Assembly: GCF_014207955.1 (NCBI RefSeq)
Contig: NZ_JACHLK010000019.1
Coordinates: forward strand, 1 to 64,000
Source of the DNA: Acidovorax soli
GTDB lineage: Bacteria > Pseudomonadota > Gammaproteobacteria > Burkholderiales > Burkholderiaceae_C
DNA: 64,000 nt
Reading direction: 5' to 3'
Below are positions 27,473 through 36,181 of the stretch, one piece after another. Position numbers and translations under genes: made by a program. The notes under the pieces were generated by a model. It worked only from the letters and a program-made list of their open reading frames with translations, searched no databases and was not told the origin of the DNA. Every line of letters begins with the position of its first letter. Within the stretch, counting starts at the first letter, position 1.

Positions 27473-28674
27473 CGTGTGCTCCCTCCTGCGCGTGCCATGC
27501 TCTCCTGCATGGCCAGCACACCGGCGCCCACCACGCCGGCATCGTCGGCCAGAGGGGCGTACTGGATCTCAAGGTGGCGCGTGGACAGGGCCAGCGAGCG
27601 GTGGTACACGCTTTGGCGCACCGAGGCCAGGAACAGCGGGCCCATGTCCGTCACGCGCCCGGCGATGAACACGTGCGAGGGGTTGAAGAAGTTGACCACC
27701 GAGGCCAGCATCTGCCCCACCAGGTTGCCTGCGCGCTGGATGATGGCATTGGCCACCACATCGCCCGCGCGGCTGGCCTGGGCGACATCTTCGGTGGTCA
27801 GTGTGCCGCTGGCCTGCAGGCGCTCGGCCAGCAAGGCACTTTCGCCGGCCTGGGCCGCGGCCAGTGCCATGCGCGCCATGGCGGGCGCGGCGGCCATGGC
27901 CTCCACACAGCCCTGGTTGCCGCAGTGGCAGCGCGGGCCGGCCTGGTCCACGCAGATGTGGCCCACGTCGCCGGCCGAGCCATTGGCGCCCCGGTACACC
28001 TGGCCATGGCAGACAATGCCGCAGCCAATGCCCGTGCCGACCTTGATGACCAAAAAGTTGGGCAGGTTGCGCTGCAGCCGCCACAGCTCGCCCAGCGCCA
28101 TCAGGTTCACGTCGTTGTCCACGAAGACGGGCGCGGCAAAGGCCTCGCGCAGGTAGTCGCGGATGGAAAAGCCGTCCCAGTCGGGCATCAGCGGGGGGTT
28201 GACGAGCTGGCCGCTTTCAAAGTCCACTGGCCCCGGCACACCCATGCCGATGGCGATGACCTGCGAGGCCGGCAGCCCGCAGCGCGCCATCAGTTCGCGC
28301 ATCAGGCCGCGCAGCCGCGCCAGGATGACGCCCGGGCCCTGGCGCACGTCGATGGGTTCGCGGTGCCGCGCCAGCACGGTCATGTCGGGCCGCATCACGG
28401 CCACCTGCATGCTGGTGGCGCCCAGGTCGGCGCCGATCACCACGCCCAGGGTCTCGCTCAGGCGCAGGGTTTCGGCCCGGCGCCCGCCGGAGGACTCCTG
28501 CAGGCCCACTTCGTCGAGCAGGCCTTCGTCCAGCAAGGCCGCCACCATGGCGTTGGCCTTGCTCTTGGAATAGGCCAGCCGCTGCGCCAGCGCATGCCGC
28601 GACGCGCCTGCCGACCAGAAAATGGCCTGCAGAACGTCCAGGTCTTCGGTGCCGCAGTTGTGCCAGCGTGCCAA
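27469..28674 (-). CDS. ROK family transcriptional repressor of the sugar operon
   Basis: 401 residues. An N-terminal winged helix (about 1-75: LDVLQAIFWSAGASRHALAQRLAYSKSKANAMVAALLDEGLL) precedes a ROK sugar-kinase-like domain with GADLGATSMQVAV, the phosphate loop VGTGIGCGI and the zinc motif CHCGNQGCVE. It likely represses the operon until the imported sugar or its phosphate binds. The start codon is TTG (28672-28674), supported by an AGGAG 7 bases upstream; no in-frame ATG fits better. It is the first gene of the operon. Confidence 0.93.
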   Translation of the reverse strand: MARWHNCGTEDLDVLQAIFWSAGASRHALAQRLAYSKSKANAMVAALLDEGLLDEVGLQESSGGRRAETLRLSETLGVVIGADLGATSMQVAVMRPDMTVLARHREPIDVRQGPGVILARLRGLMRELMARCGLPASQVIAIGMGVPGPVDFESGQLVNPPLMPDWDGFSIRDYLREAFAAPVFVDNDVNLMALGELWRLQRNLPNFLVIKVGTGIGCGIVCHGQVYRGANGSAGDVGHICVDQAGPRCHCGNQGCVEAMAAAPAMARMALAAAQAGESALLAERLQASGTLTTEDVAQASRAGDVVANAIIQRAGNLVGQMLASVVNFFNPSHVFIAGRVTDMGPLFLASVRQSVYHRSLALSTRHLEIQYAPLADDAGVVGAGVLAMQESMARAGGSTR

Positions 28675-28763
28675 GGCTTGTCTCCTGTTCTTGTCATGGG
28701 ATCCCAGGGGTCGTAACCGGCCTCACCTGGGTCGCCTGCGCCTCGAAGGGACGCGTTGGGCAA

Positions 28764-28810
28764 ATACTATGCGGCCCACTTAGGCCACACAAGACTTAAC
28801 TTAGACCTAA
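28764..28810 (-). promoter_or_regulatory. promoter with overlapping inverted repeat, candidate ROK operator
   Basis: On the minus strand TTGTGT (28787-28792) and TAGTAT (28764-28769) form a sigma-70-like promoter with a 17-base spacer. An imperfect inverted repeat, CTTAGGCC (28779-28786) and AGACCTAA (28803-28810), overlaps the -35 side, and ACTTA is repeated three times. This arrangement fits repression of the sugar operon by its first gene product, but binding is inferred. Confidence 0.5.
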
Positions 28811-28890
28811 TTTTGGCCAAAGTGCTTCACGGCATTGTCACGCGGACCGGATCCACTCGGCAGCAGACCCATCTCCAACACGAGGGACCC

Positions 28891-30738
28891 ATGACATTGC
28901 GATGGATTGCCGCGGCCTCTGCCGCCCTGGCCGTTACCGTGGTTGCGTGCAGCAGCGGGGGCAGCGAACCGCCGTTCACCGTCAAGCTGATCGGCTTCAA
29001 CGACTACCACGGCAACCTGGAATCCCCGGGCACCTTCGGCACCAGTGCCGCGGTGCCGGCGGCCGAGCGCCCCCCCGTGGGCGGCGCCGAGTTCATGGCC
29101 GCCCATGTGGCCAAACTCAAGGCGCAGAACCCGAACAACGTGGTGGTGGGCGCGGGCGACTCGATCGGTGCCTCGCCGCTGATCTCGGCCCTGTTCCAGG
29201 ACGAGCCCGCAGTGGAAACGCTCAACCGCATCGGGCTCGAATTCAACTCGGTGGGCAACCACGAGTTCGACAAGGGCTCGGCCGAGCTGCTGCGCCTGCA
29301 GAACGGCGGCTGCAAGAGCGGCGAGCCCAACAGCTGCAAGGGCGCGACGGCAGGCACGCCCGTGCCCTTCGAGGGCGCGAAGTTCAAGTGGCTGTCGGCC
29401 AACGTCATTGCCACGGCCACGGGCAAGACGCTGCTGCCGGCCTATGGCATCAAGGAGTTCAAGGGCGTCAAGATGGCCTTCATCGGCATGACCTTCAAGG
29501 CCACGCCCACCGTCGTGACCCCCACCGGCGTGGCCGGCCTGGAGTTCCGCGACGAAATCCAGACGGTGAACAACCTCATCCCCGAACTCAAGAACCAGGG
29601 CATCGAAGCCATCGTGGTGCTGGTGCACGAGGGCGGTTTCCAATCGGGCACGGTGTCGGACATCAACGGCTGCGAGGGCGGCCTCGCCGGCTCGGCCATC
29701 GCCACCCTGGTCAAGGGCCTGGACAACGCCGTGGACGCCGTCGTCAGCGGCCACACCCACGCTGCCTACAACTGCAAGCTGCCCAATGCCACGGGCCGCG
29801 CTATTCCCGTGACCAGCTCCAGTTCGTTCGGCCGCGTGCTGACCGATATGGACCTGACCATCGATCCCTCCACACGCGACATCACGGCGATCACCACCAC
29901 CAACCGCCTGGTGGTGCGCAACGACCCCGCCGTGCCCGCCGATGCGGCCGTTGCCCGCATCATTGCCGGCTACAACAGCCTGGTCTCGCCGATTGCCAAC
30001 ACCGTGATCGGCTCCATCGCCGCCGAACTGCCCAACACCCGCACCGACGCCGCCTGCAACATGCCGGCCGGCGATCTGGTGGCCGACGCCATGCTGGCGG
30101 CCACGCAGGGCCCCACCTTCGGCTCCGCCGTCATCGCGCTGATGAATGGCGGCGGCGTGCGCAACCCCGGCTTCACCTTTGCGAGCAGCACCGTGGGCGA
30201 AGGACCTGGCAACATCACCTATGGCGAAGCCTTCACCACCCAGCCCTTCGGCAACAGCTTGGTGACCATGTCGCTCACGGCGCAGGACCTCAAGGACGTG
30301 CTGGAAGAGCAGTTCGCGGGCTGCAAGGGCCAGTCGGCCACTGCCACGCGCGTGATGCTGCCCTCCAACGGCTTCAAGTACACCTGGGACGGCGCCAAGG
30401 CCTGCGGCGCGCGCGTGAGCAATGTCACGCTGCGCAACGGGTCTTCGACCGAGACCATCGTCGACGCCTCGGGCACGGTGGCCAACCCCACCAAGACCTA
30501 CCGCGTCACCATGAACAACTTCATGGCCGACGGCGGCGATGGCTACTCCACCTTCCTCAAGGGCACCAACCGCCTGGGCGGCGCGCAGGACATCGATGCA
30601 CTCGTGGCCTACCTGTCGGGCTTCAAGGCGCCCAAGGCACCGTACACGCTGGGCAGCAACCCCAACGACGCGGGCAGCGTGCGCATCCAGCGCAGCGGCA
30701 CCAACACAGCATGCCCCACCGGCGCCGTCACGTCCTGA
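28891..30738 (+). CDS. 5'-nucleotidase/2',3'-cyclic phosphodiesterase-type metallophosphatase lipoprotein
   Basis: 615 residues. The N-terminus is a lipoprotein signal with the lipid cysteine near residue 20 (VTVVACSSGG). The metallophosphatase domain has all core motifs: FNDYHGN, GAGDSIGAS, GNHEFD and SGHTHAAY. The C-terminal 5_nucleotid_C domain holds ALMNGGGVRN, PFGNSLV and YRVTMNNFMADGGDGY. It should hydrolyse nucleotides or other phosphoesters in the periplasm to release phosphate and nucleoside. The chosen ATG begins the signal peptide; an earlier in-frame ATG would add 45 residues lying in the repressor control region. Confidence 0.92.
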   Translation: MTLRWIAAASAALAVTVVACSSGGSEPPFTVKLIGFNDYHGNLESPGTFGTSAAVPAAERPPVGGAEFMAAHVAKLKAQNPNNVVVGAGDSIGASPLISALFQDEPAVETLNRIGLEFNSVGNHEFDKGSAELLRLQNGGCKSGEPNSCKGATAGTPVPFEGAKFKWLSANVIATATGKTLLPAYGIKEFKGVKMAFIGMTFKATPTVVTPTGVAGLEFRDEIQTVNNLIPELKNQGIEAIVVLVHEGGFQSGTVSDINGCEGGLAGSAIATLVKGLDNAVDAVVSGHTHAAYNCKLPNATGRAIPVTSSSSFGRVLTDMDLTIDPSTRDITAITTTNRLVVRNDPAVPADAAVARIIAGYNSLVSPIANTVIGSIAAELPNTRTDAACNMPAGDLVADAMLAATQGPTFGSAVIALMNGGGVRNPGFTFASSTVGEGPGNITYGEAFTTQPFGNSLVTMSLTAQDLKDVLEEQFAGCKGQSATATRVMLPSNGFKYTWDGAKACGARVSNVTLRNGSSTETIVDASGTVANPTKTYRVTMNNFMADGGDGYSTFLKGTNRLGGAQDIDALVAYLSGFKAPKAPYTLGSNPNDAGSVRIQRSGTNTACPTGAVTS

Positions 30739-31865
30739 CGGGCCTGCTGGCGCTGGCCGCCAGCCCGCTGGCAGCCTCACCGGCCACCGAGGAGAAGCTC
30801 CGGGCCATCATGCAGGCGTCGGCGGCCCGGCCGCCCGACGCCGAGCGCCTGCGCGAACGCGAAGCGCTGCTGCGCGAAGCCGAGGCCGCGCTGGCGGCCG
30901 GCAATGCGCACAAGGCCGAGCAGGGCTTCGACCGCGCTGCATTGATCCTGCACTCGGCCGACACCGAGATGGGCCTGGTGCGCAGCTACATGCAGGCGGG
31001 CCAGTACCGGCGCGCACTGGCCTTTGGCGCGCACACGGCAGGCGCACACCTCGACGCGGTGGGCGGCGCGGCCCTGTACGCCTGGCTGCTGCACGCGGGT
31101 GGGCAGGACGCCATCGCCCGCAAGCTGCTGGCCGATGCGCAGGCACGCGCGCCATCGCAACCGCTGGTGGCCGGCGTAGGCCGTGCGCTGGCATCGGGTG
31201 CGCCGCATGCGAGCGGCGACATGCTGCTGCCGCCCGCGCGGCTGGCACCGTACAGCCATGCCGCCTTGTTGCCGAACGGCGCACGCCTGGTGGCCACCGG
31301 CACGCTGCTCGGCGAAGGCCGTGCGGCCCTGGTGCCCGCGCAGGCCATCGCGGCCAGCCGGCGCCTGTGGGTGCGCAACGGGCTGGGGCAACTGGCCCCC
31401 GCCTCCGCCGAGCCGGGGCGAACTGGCGAGCGTGCGCTCGCCCTGCTGCGCCTGGGCAGCCCACTGCCCGCACCGTCTCTGGGCAGCGTGCCCGCGAGTG
31501 CATTCCCCGGGGCCGTGGCGTTTGCGGTGGCGTACGCCCACACCAGCGATGCGGGGGCAGCATGGCCGCTGCTGCGCACCGGTTTCGTCGGTGCCGCCCG
31601 GGGCGCGGACGGGGACCGCGAGCTCGATGCATCCCTGCACCAGGGCCTGGCGCCGGGCGGCCCCGTCTTCGACCAGGCCGGGCGGCTTGCGGGCATCGCA
31701 CTGGCCGACAGCACCGGCGCACGCTTGCTGGCCGCGCCCCGCCTGCGCGAGGCGTTCGCGGGGCGGGTGGCACTGCCAACGTCCAGCGAGGCGGCGCGCC
31801 TGGGGCCCGATGCGGTCTACGAAGCAGCGCTGCGCAGCACCTTGCAGGTGATCGCCGCGCGCTGA
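30711..31865 (+). CDS. TPR protein with degenerate trypsin-like domain
   Basis: 384 residues. An N-terminal export signal is likely (HRRRHVLTGLLALAASPLAASPA), then helical TPR-like repeats (about residues 40-150: LLREAEAALAAGNAHKAEQGF...). The second half looks like a serine-protease fold, ending with HQGLAPGGPVFDQAGRLAGIAL where active proteases have GxSGGP; the catalytic serine position holds proline. It may therefore be a non-catalytic binding protein. The gene overlaps the end of the metallophosphatase gene by 28 bases in another frame, suggesting coupled expression. The protease-like assignment is my pattern reading. Confidence 0.75.
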   Translation: MPHRRRHVLTGLLALAASPLAASPATEEKLRAIMQASAARPPDAERLREREALLREAEAALAAGNAHKAEQGFDRAALILHSADTEMGLVRSYMQAGQYRRALAFGAHTAGAHLDAVGGAALYAWLLHAGGQDAIARKLLADAQARAPSQPLVAGVGRALASGAPHASGDMLLPPARLAPYSHAALLPNGARLVATGTLLGEGRAALVPAQAIAASRRLWVRNGLGQLAPASAEPGRTGERALALLRLGSPLPAPSLGSVPASAFPGAVAFAVAYAHTSDAGAAWPLLRTGFVGAARGADGDRELDASLHQGLAPGGPVFDQAGRLAGIALADSTGARLLAAPRLREAFAGRVALPTSSEAARLGPDAVYEAALRSTLQVIAAR

Positions 31866-31958
31866 GGGCAAGGCTTGCCCCCTGGGAGCTGGGGAAACAC
31901 CAAGGAAATTCCCGCCCGGAGCAGCAAGCGGTGCCGCCCGGCCGATACCATCGGCCGC

Positions 31959-32963
31959 ATGCCACGACAACGTTTTCCGAGAACTGCCAATTTCATCACC
32001 GCACGCGCACGCTGGCTGGCCTGGCTGTGCGCCCTGGGCTCCCTCTCGGCCCCGGTATCGCGCGTGCTGCCGGTGGATCAGGTGCCCACGCTGCAATGGC
32101 TGGTGGAGCTGGCAGCCCATTGGCAGTGGCTGTACCTGCTGGTGGGGGTGCTTGCACTGGTGCTGCTGGTGCTTGCGCGGCCCAGTGGCCGCGTAGGCCA
32201 TGGCTGGCTGGCCCTGGCCGTGCTGGCGCTGGGCGGCAGCTTTCTGTGGCAGCCTGCCACCCTGCCGCGCGGCGCAGAACCATCGGGCCCCGGCGCCGTG
32301 CTGGCCGTGGGCAGTGCCAACCTCAACCTTGCAACCACCGACTTCGGCCCGCTCACGGCCTGGCTGGCTTCGCCCGATGCGCCCGACGTGGTGTTTCTGC
32401 AGGAGTTCACCGCCCTGGCCCAGCAGGCCCTGACCGGGCACCCCGGCGTGGCGGCCCGCTACCCGCACCGGCTGGAAGCCCCCGATCCCAGCCCGTTTGG
32501 CCTGGCCGTGCTCTCGCGCCACCCCTTGTCCGACCTGCAAACCCTCCAGCCGCAGGACCTGCGCGACACCTTGCGGCTGCGCGCCGCCATGGCCTGGAAC
32601 GGCAAGGCCGTGCAACTGAGCGCGCTGCACCCCATGCCACCGCTCGACGCCGGCTTCGCCCAGGCCCGCGACCGGGCCCTGGTGCAGGAAGCCGAACGCT
32701 TTGCCCAGGCAGGCGGGCCGGCCCTGCTGGTGGGCGACCTGAACACCACTCCCTGGGCGCGCAGCCTGTTCGCAGTGGAGGCCACCTTGCGCCGTACCAC
32801 TGGCGCGGCCCCCAGCTGGCCCAATGCCTTTGGCTGGCTGTCGGTGCTGCCGCTGGACCATGTGCTGGCCTCGAACGGCTGGCAGGTGCTGGACTCGCGC
32901 ACCGGGCCTGATCTGGGGTCGGACCACCGGCCCATGGTGGTGCGGCTGAGGCTTGCGCCTTAA
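31959..32963 (+). CDS. membrane-anchored endonuclease/exonuclease/phosphatase-family protein
   Basis: 334 residues: two or three N-terminal membrane helices (about 15-35, 50-75 and 80-95), then an endonuclease/exonuclease/phosphatase domain. Motifs include NLNLATTDF, VVFLQEF, LLVGDLNTTPW and LDHVLASNGW, ending SDHRPMVV with the catalytic aspartate-histidine. Such proteins hydrolyse phosphodiester or phospholipid bonds outside the cytosol; substrate unknown. It follows the TPR gene after 93 bases. Confidence 0.88.
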   Translation: MPRQRFPRTANFITARARWLAWLCALGSLSAPVSRVLPVDQVPTLQWLVELAAHWQWLYLLVGVLALVLLVLARPSGRVGHGWLALAVLALGGSFLWQPATLPRGAEPSGPGAVLAVGSANLNLATTDFGPLTAWLASPDAPDVVFLQEFTALAQQALTGHPGVAARYPHRLEAPDPSPFGLAVLSRHPLSDLQTLQPQDLRDTLRLRAAMAWNGKAVQLSALHPMPPLDAGFAQARDRALVQEAERFAQAGGPALLVGDLNTTPWARSLFAVEATLRRTTGAAPSWPNAFGWLSVLPLDHVLASNGWQVLDSRTGPDLGSDHRPMVVRLRLAP

Positions 32964-33445
32964 CCTGCGTTCCTTGCCGCAGGCGCCTTGGTCTTTGTTT
33001 TTTTCTGCGCGGCCTGCAGGCCATTGAAGTCCGCCGCTGCCCGGAACAGCGCCTTGAGTGCTGCCTCGTTGACCACTTCGCCTTCGCGCACATCGATGGC
33101 ACGGCGCGTGTTGCCCTCCAGGCTCGAATTGAACAGGCCTTTGGGATCAGGCAGCGAGGCGCCCTTGGCAAAGGTCATCTTCACGGCCTGCTTGTAGGTC
33201 TCGCCCGTGCACAGGATGCCGGCATGCGACCAGACGGGCACGCCCATCCACTTGACCTCCTCGACCACCTCGGGCACGGCCTCGTGCATGAGCTTGCGCA
33301 GGTGCGCCAGGGTTTCGCCGCGCCAGTCAGCGAGGCCCTTGATCTTGGCGTCGATCAGGGCCGACGCCGGATCCCCAGGTCCTTGGGTAGCTGCCTTGGG
33401 TGAGGCGCGGCCCAGAGAAGATGCGGGCTTGGTCGGTGTGCTCAT
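32960..33445 (-). CDS. DUF1801 family protein (YdhG-like)
   Basis: 161 residues with the DUF1801 pattern: IDAKIKGLADWRGETLAHLRKLMHEAVPEVVEEVKWMGVPVWSHAGILCTGETYKQAVKMTF. The C-terminal tail is lysine-rich (QKKTKTKAPAARNAG). Function is unknown. Its stop overlaps the convergent endonuclease-family stop by 4 bases. The ATG giving MSTPTKPAS was chosen; the frame is open 36 codons further upstream without family match. Confidence 0.85.
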   Translation of the reverse strand: MSTPTKPASSLGRASPKAATQGPGDPASALIDAKIKGLADWRGETLAHLRKLMHEAVPEVVEEVKWMGVPVWSHAGILCTGETYKQAVKMTFAKGASLPDPKGLFNSSLEGNTRRAIDVREGEVVNEAALKALFRAAADFNGLQAAQKKTKTKAPAARNAG

Positions 33446-33666
33446 TCCTGTGTCTCCTCGTGCCGGACGGCTGTACATGTTCTGCCAGTCTATCGACTCT
33501 GCGGCGCGCCGCTTGCCGCCACGCCTTCCATGTTGCACATGGCCACACTGCAAACAACTGCAAACAAGCCGCCTTCGCGGTGCCAGCGCGGCGGCAACAT
33601 GTAAAGAAACGTATCAGATAGCTTATGCTGCGAAGCATCCGGTCCAGCCCCGCCAGGAGACAGCGA

Positions 33667-35115
33667 ATGACCAGAGCACCCGCGCACCCGCATGCGGCGG
33701 TAATGCCTATGCCCCGTGCTCTTCGATCACCCCAGGTCGGAGCCCTTTTTGTGGGCGCCTTGGTCTTCGGCTTCGCCCTTCTGGGTATCTTCACCCGACC
33801 AGTGGGGGCCTTGGCGGCTTTCTGGCCGGCGAATGCCGTGCTGCTGGGTGTGCTGGTGCGCTGGCCCACGCTGGCGCGACCTTTCGCATGGTGCGCGGCA
33901 GCCATTGCCCTCGTGTCCGCAGACCTGCTGACGGGGGGCACCTGGGCCAAGGCGACCCACCTGTCAGCAGCCAACCTCGTGGGGGTGGCGGTCGGCTACC
34001 TGCTTTTTATGCGCCTGTCCCCCGAACACAGGACGCTGCGCAGCACGCAGTCAATGGTCTATTTCCTTTTGATCGTCACGCTGGCCTCGTTGGCGGTCGG
34101 TTTGGCAGGCATGTTCATCAACCCGCGGCTGTTTGGTGGCACGCCGGTCTCGGGCCTGTGGTTCTGGTTCACGTCCGAGCTGGTGGACTACCTGGTGATC
34201 CTTCCCGTGGTGCTGACCATGCCCGCCTGGCAGCGTCCACGCCTGATCAACCGGCGCGGGTCGGTGCTCCAGGGCCTCGCAGCCCGGCAACTGCTTCCAG
34301 TCTGCACCCTGCTCCTGGGCGCACTCCTGACCAAGGTTTTCAATGGCCCGGGCGCCATTGCCTACCTGGTGCCGGGCCTGCTGTGGTGCGCACTGTCGTA
34401 CAGCCTGTTCGCCACGGCCGTGCTGATCCTGATCAGCAGCGCCTGGGTCCTGATGGCCGTCTCCGCAGGGCAACTGCACTTCGGCGCGGATTTCAGCGCG
34501 CCGTATGCCCTGCAAAGCTTCCGCATCGCCATCGCGCTCATCGTCATGGGCCCGCTCACGGTGGCCACGGTCATGGATGCGCGCAACCAGTTGCTCAGGC
34601 AATGGCTGCATGCGGCCACACACGACCCGCTCACGGACTGCCTGAACCGCAGCGGGTTTGCCGACCAGGCAGCATCGTCGCTGTCAGCGCTGCGCGGCAC
34701 CGACCGCCCCGCGGCGGTGCTGATGCTGGACATCGACCATTTCAAGATGGTCAACGACCGCCACGGACACGCCATCGGCGACCAGGTGCTGGCGGCCACG
34801 GCAGCTCAGATAGCCCGCTCGCTGCGCAGCACCGATCTGCTGGGCCGCTGGGGCGGCGAGGAGTTTGCCATCCTCCTGCCCAACTGCAGCCCCGAGGAAG
34901 CCTTGCAGGTGGCACAGCGCATCTGCGGGCAGTGCGCGCAACAGCGCGTGCCGTTGCCGGGTACGGACACGCTGGGCATTACCGTCAGCATTGGCTTGGC
35001 CAGTTTTCCCACGACGCCCGAATCGTTGGAAGCCGCCCTCGCCCAGGCGGATGAGGCCCTGTACCGCGCCAAGGGCCAGGGGCGCAATCGCGTGGCTGTG
35101 GCGCCGCCTCCGTAG
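33667..35115 (+). CDS. diguanylate cyclase with MASE1 membrane sensor
   Basis: 482 residues: eight or so membrane helices of MASE1 type in the first 310 residues (GALAAFWPANAVLLGVLVRW is characteristic), then a GGDEF domain with active-site GGEEF near residue 400 and an RxxD inhibition site (RSTD) five residues before it. It should make c-di-GMP at the inner membrane in response to an unknown signal. An AGGAGA ribosome-binding site directly before this ATG favours it over an ATG 14 codons earlier. Confidence 0.93.
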   Translation: MTRAPAHPHAAVMPMPRALRSPQVGALFVGALVFGFALLGIFTRPVGALAAFWPANAVLLGVLVRWPTLARPFAWCAAAIALVSADLLTGGTWAKATHLSAANLVGVAVGYLLFMRLSPEHRTLRSTQSMVYFLLIVTLASLAVGLAGMFINPRLFGGTPVSGLWFWFTSELVDYLVILPVVLTMPAWQRPRLINRRGSVLQGLAARQLLPVCTLLLGALLTKVFNGPGAIAYLVPGLLWCALSYSLFATAVLILISSAWVLMAVSAGQLHFGADFSAPYALQSFRIAIALIVMGPLTVATVMDARNQLLRQWLHAATHDPLTDCLNRSGFADQAASSLSALRGTDRPAAVLMLDIDHFKMVNDRHGHAIGDQVLAATAAQIARSLRSTDLLGRWGGEEFAILLPNCSPEEALQVAQRICGQCAQQRVPLPGTDTLGITVSIGLASFPTTPESLEAALAQADEALYRAKGQGRNRVAVAPPP

Positions 35116-35131
35116 CGGGGCACGCCCTTCA

Positions 35132-36097
35132 CTAGCCCCTTTTCGCCCGGCTTGCCGGCCGCCGTATGGTCCACAGCGCCGCCGCCATCAGCAGCACACC
35201 CCCCAGTTGCACCGGGCTCAGCGTGCGCCCGTACACGGCCCAGTCCACCAGCACGGCGGTCAGTGGGTAGACGAACTGCAGCACCGCCACCTTGCCCAGC
35301 GCCAGCCGGGCCATGCCCGCGAACAGGATCACATAGGCCAGGCCCGTGTGCAGCACGCCCAGGCCCGTGAGCCAGGCCCAGGCAGCCACCGTGTGCGGCC
35401 AGCCAAAGGCCAGCGGTGCCCAGGCCAGCAGCAAGGCCCCCACCAGGCACTGCCACAGTGCCAGCGCAAACGGGCTGATGGGTGCAGGCGCGCGGCTGGC
35501 CAACAGCGTGACGGCGGCATAGCAGAACGAGCCGCCCAGGCACATCAGCACGCCAGCCACATAGGCCCCGCCATCGGCCGTGCCGGCAGGGATGCCGTCG
35601 AGCAGGCCCGTGGTGAGCACCAATCCAGCCAGCGCGGCCAGCGTGGCCGCCCACTGGGTGGGCGAAATGCGCTCGCGCAGGAACAGTGCGCCGAAGACGA
35701 TGACCCAGATCGGCTGCACGTGGAAGATGACCGTGGCCACCGCAATGGAGGTGCGCGGTATGGCCGCGAAAAACAGCGCCCAGTTGAGCACCATGAACAC
35801 GCCCGTGGCGCAGGCCACCCAGCGGCTTGTCGCCTGGTGGCGCAGCAGCAGCTCGCGCCCCCGGCCCGTGGCCAGGCACCAGGCCACCAAGGCGAGCGCG
35901 CCAAACACGCAGCGGAACCACACCGTGACCAGCGGGTGCTGGCCGGCCTCTTCGACAAAGACGCCAATGGTGCCGAGCAGCATGCCGCCGGCGATCATGA
36001 GCCATTGGCCTGTGCGTTCGCGGGCTTGGCCTGCCGGGTCCCCCCCCATGGAAAGAATGGCGGGAGATGCGGGCAATGCGGAGGCCTTGTTGTTCAT
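35132..36097 (-). CDS. EamA/DMT family transporter
   Basis: 321 residues with ten membrane helices in two EamA repeats (MLLGTIGVFVEEAGQHPLVTVWFRCVFGALAL and LVGALLLAWAPLAFG...), as in drug/metabolite exporters such as RhtA or YdcZ relatives. It probably exports an amino acid or metabolite from the cytosol. The divergent LysR gene begins 84 bases away and an inverted repeat lies between, so that regulator probably controls it. The ATG giving MNNKASALPAS leaves a short cytosolic tail before the first helix. Confidence 0.9.
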   Translation of the reverse strand: MNNKASALPASPAILSMGGDPAGQARERTGQWLMIAGGMLLGTIGVFVEEAGQHPLVTVWFRCVFGALALVAWCLATGRGRELLLRHQATSRWVACATGVFMVLNWALFFAAIPRTSIAVATVIFHVQPIWVIVFGALFLRERISPTQWAATLAALAGLVLTTGLLDGIPAGTADGGAYVAGVLMCLGGSFCYAAVTLLASRAPAPISPFALALWQCLVGALLLAWAPLAFGWPHTVAAWAWLTGLGVLHTGLAYVILFAGMARLALGKVAVLQFVYPLTAVLVDWAVYGRTLSPVQLGGVLLMAAALWTIRRPASRAKRG

Positions 36098-36155
36098 GGC
36101 GCCAATGGTCGTTGCTCCATCGCTTGAGGTAAAGCGCATAGTTCGCAGCACAGCC

Positions 36156-36170
36156 ATTCGATAATCGAAT
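36156..36170. promoter_or_regulatory. inverted repeat, candidate LysR-type operator
   Basis: A perfect 6-bp dyad, ATTCGA-TAA-TCGAAT, fits the T-N11-A rule of LysR sites and sits in the 84-bp divergent gap, 12 bases before the lysR start and 58 bases from the EamA start. Such placement suits autoregulation and control of the transporter. Confidence 0.6.
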
Positions 36171-36181
36171 ACATTGCACGC

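Noticed and set aside
28756-28890. 45-residue extension of the metallophosphatase
   Set aside because: It would place the lipoprotein signal internally and overlaps the promoter region of the sugar operon.
31866-31880. GGGCAAG-G-CTTGCCC hairpin after the TPR gene
   Set aside because: One-base loop as drawn and no T run, so it is not a credible terminator.
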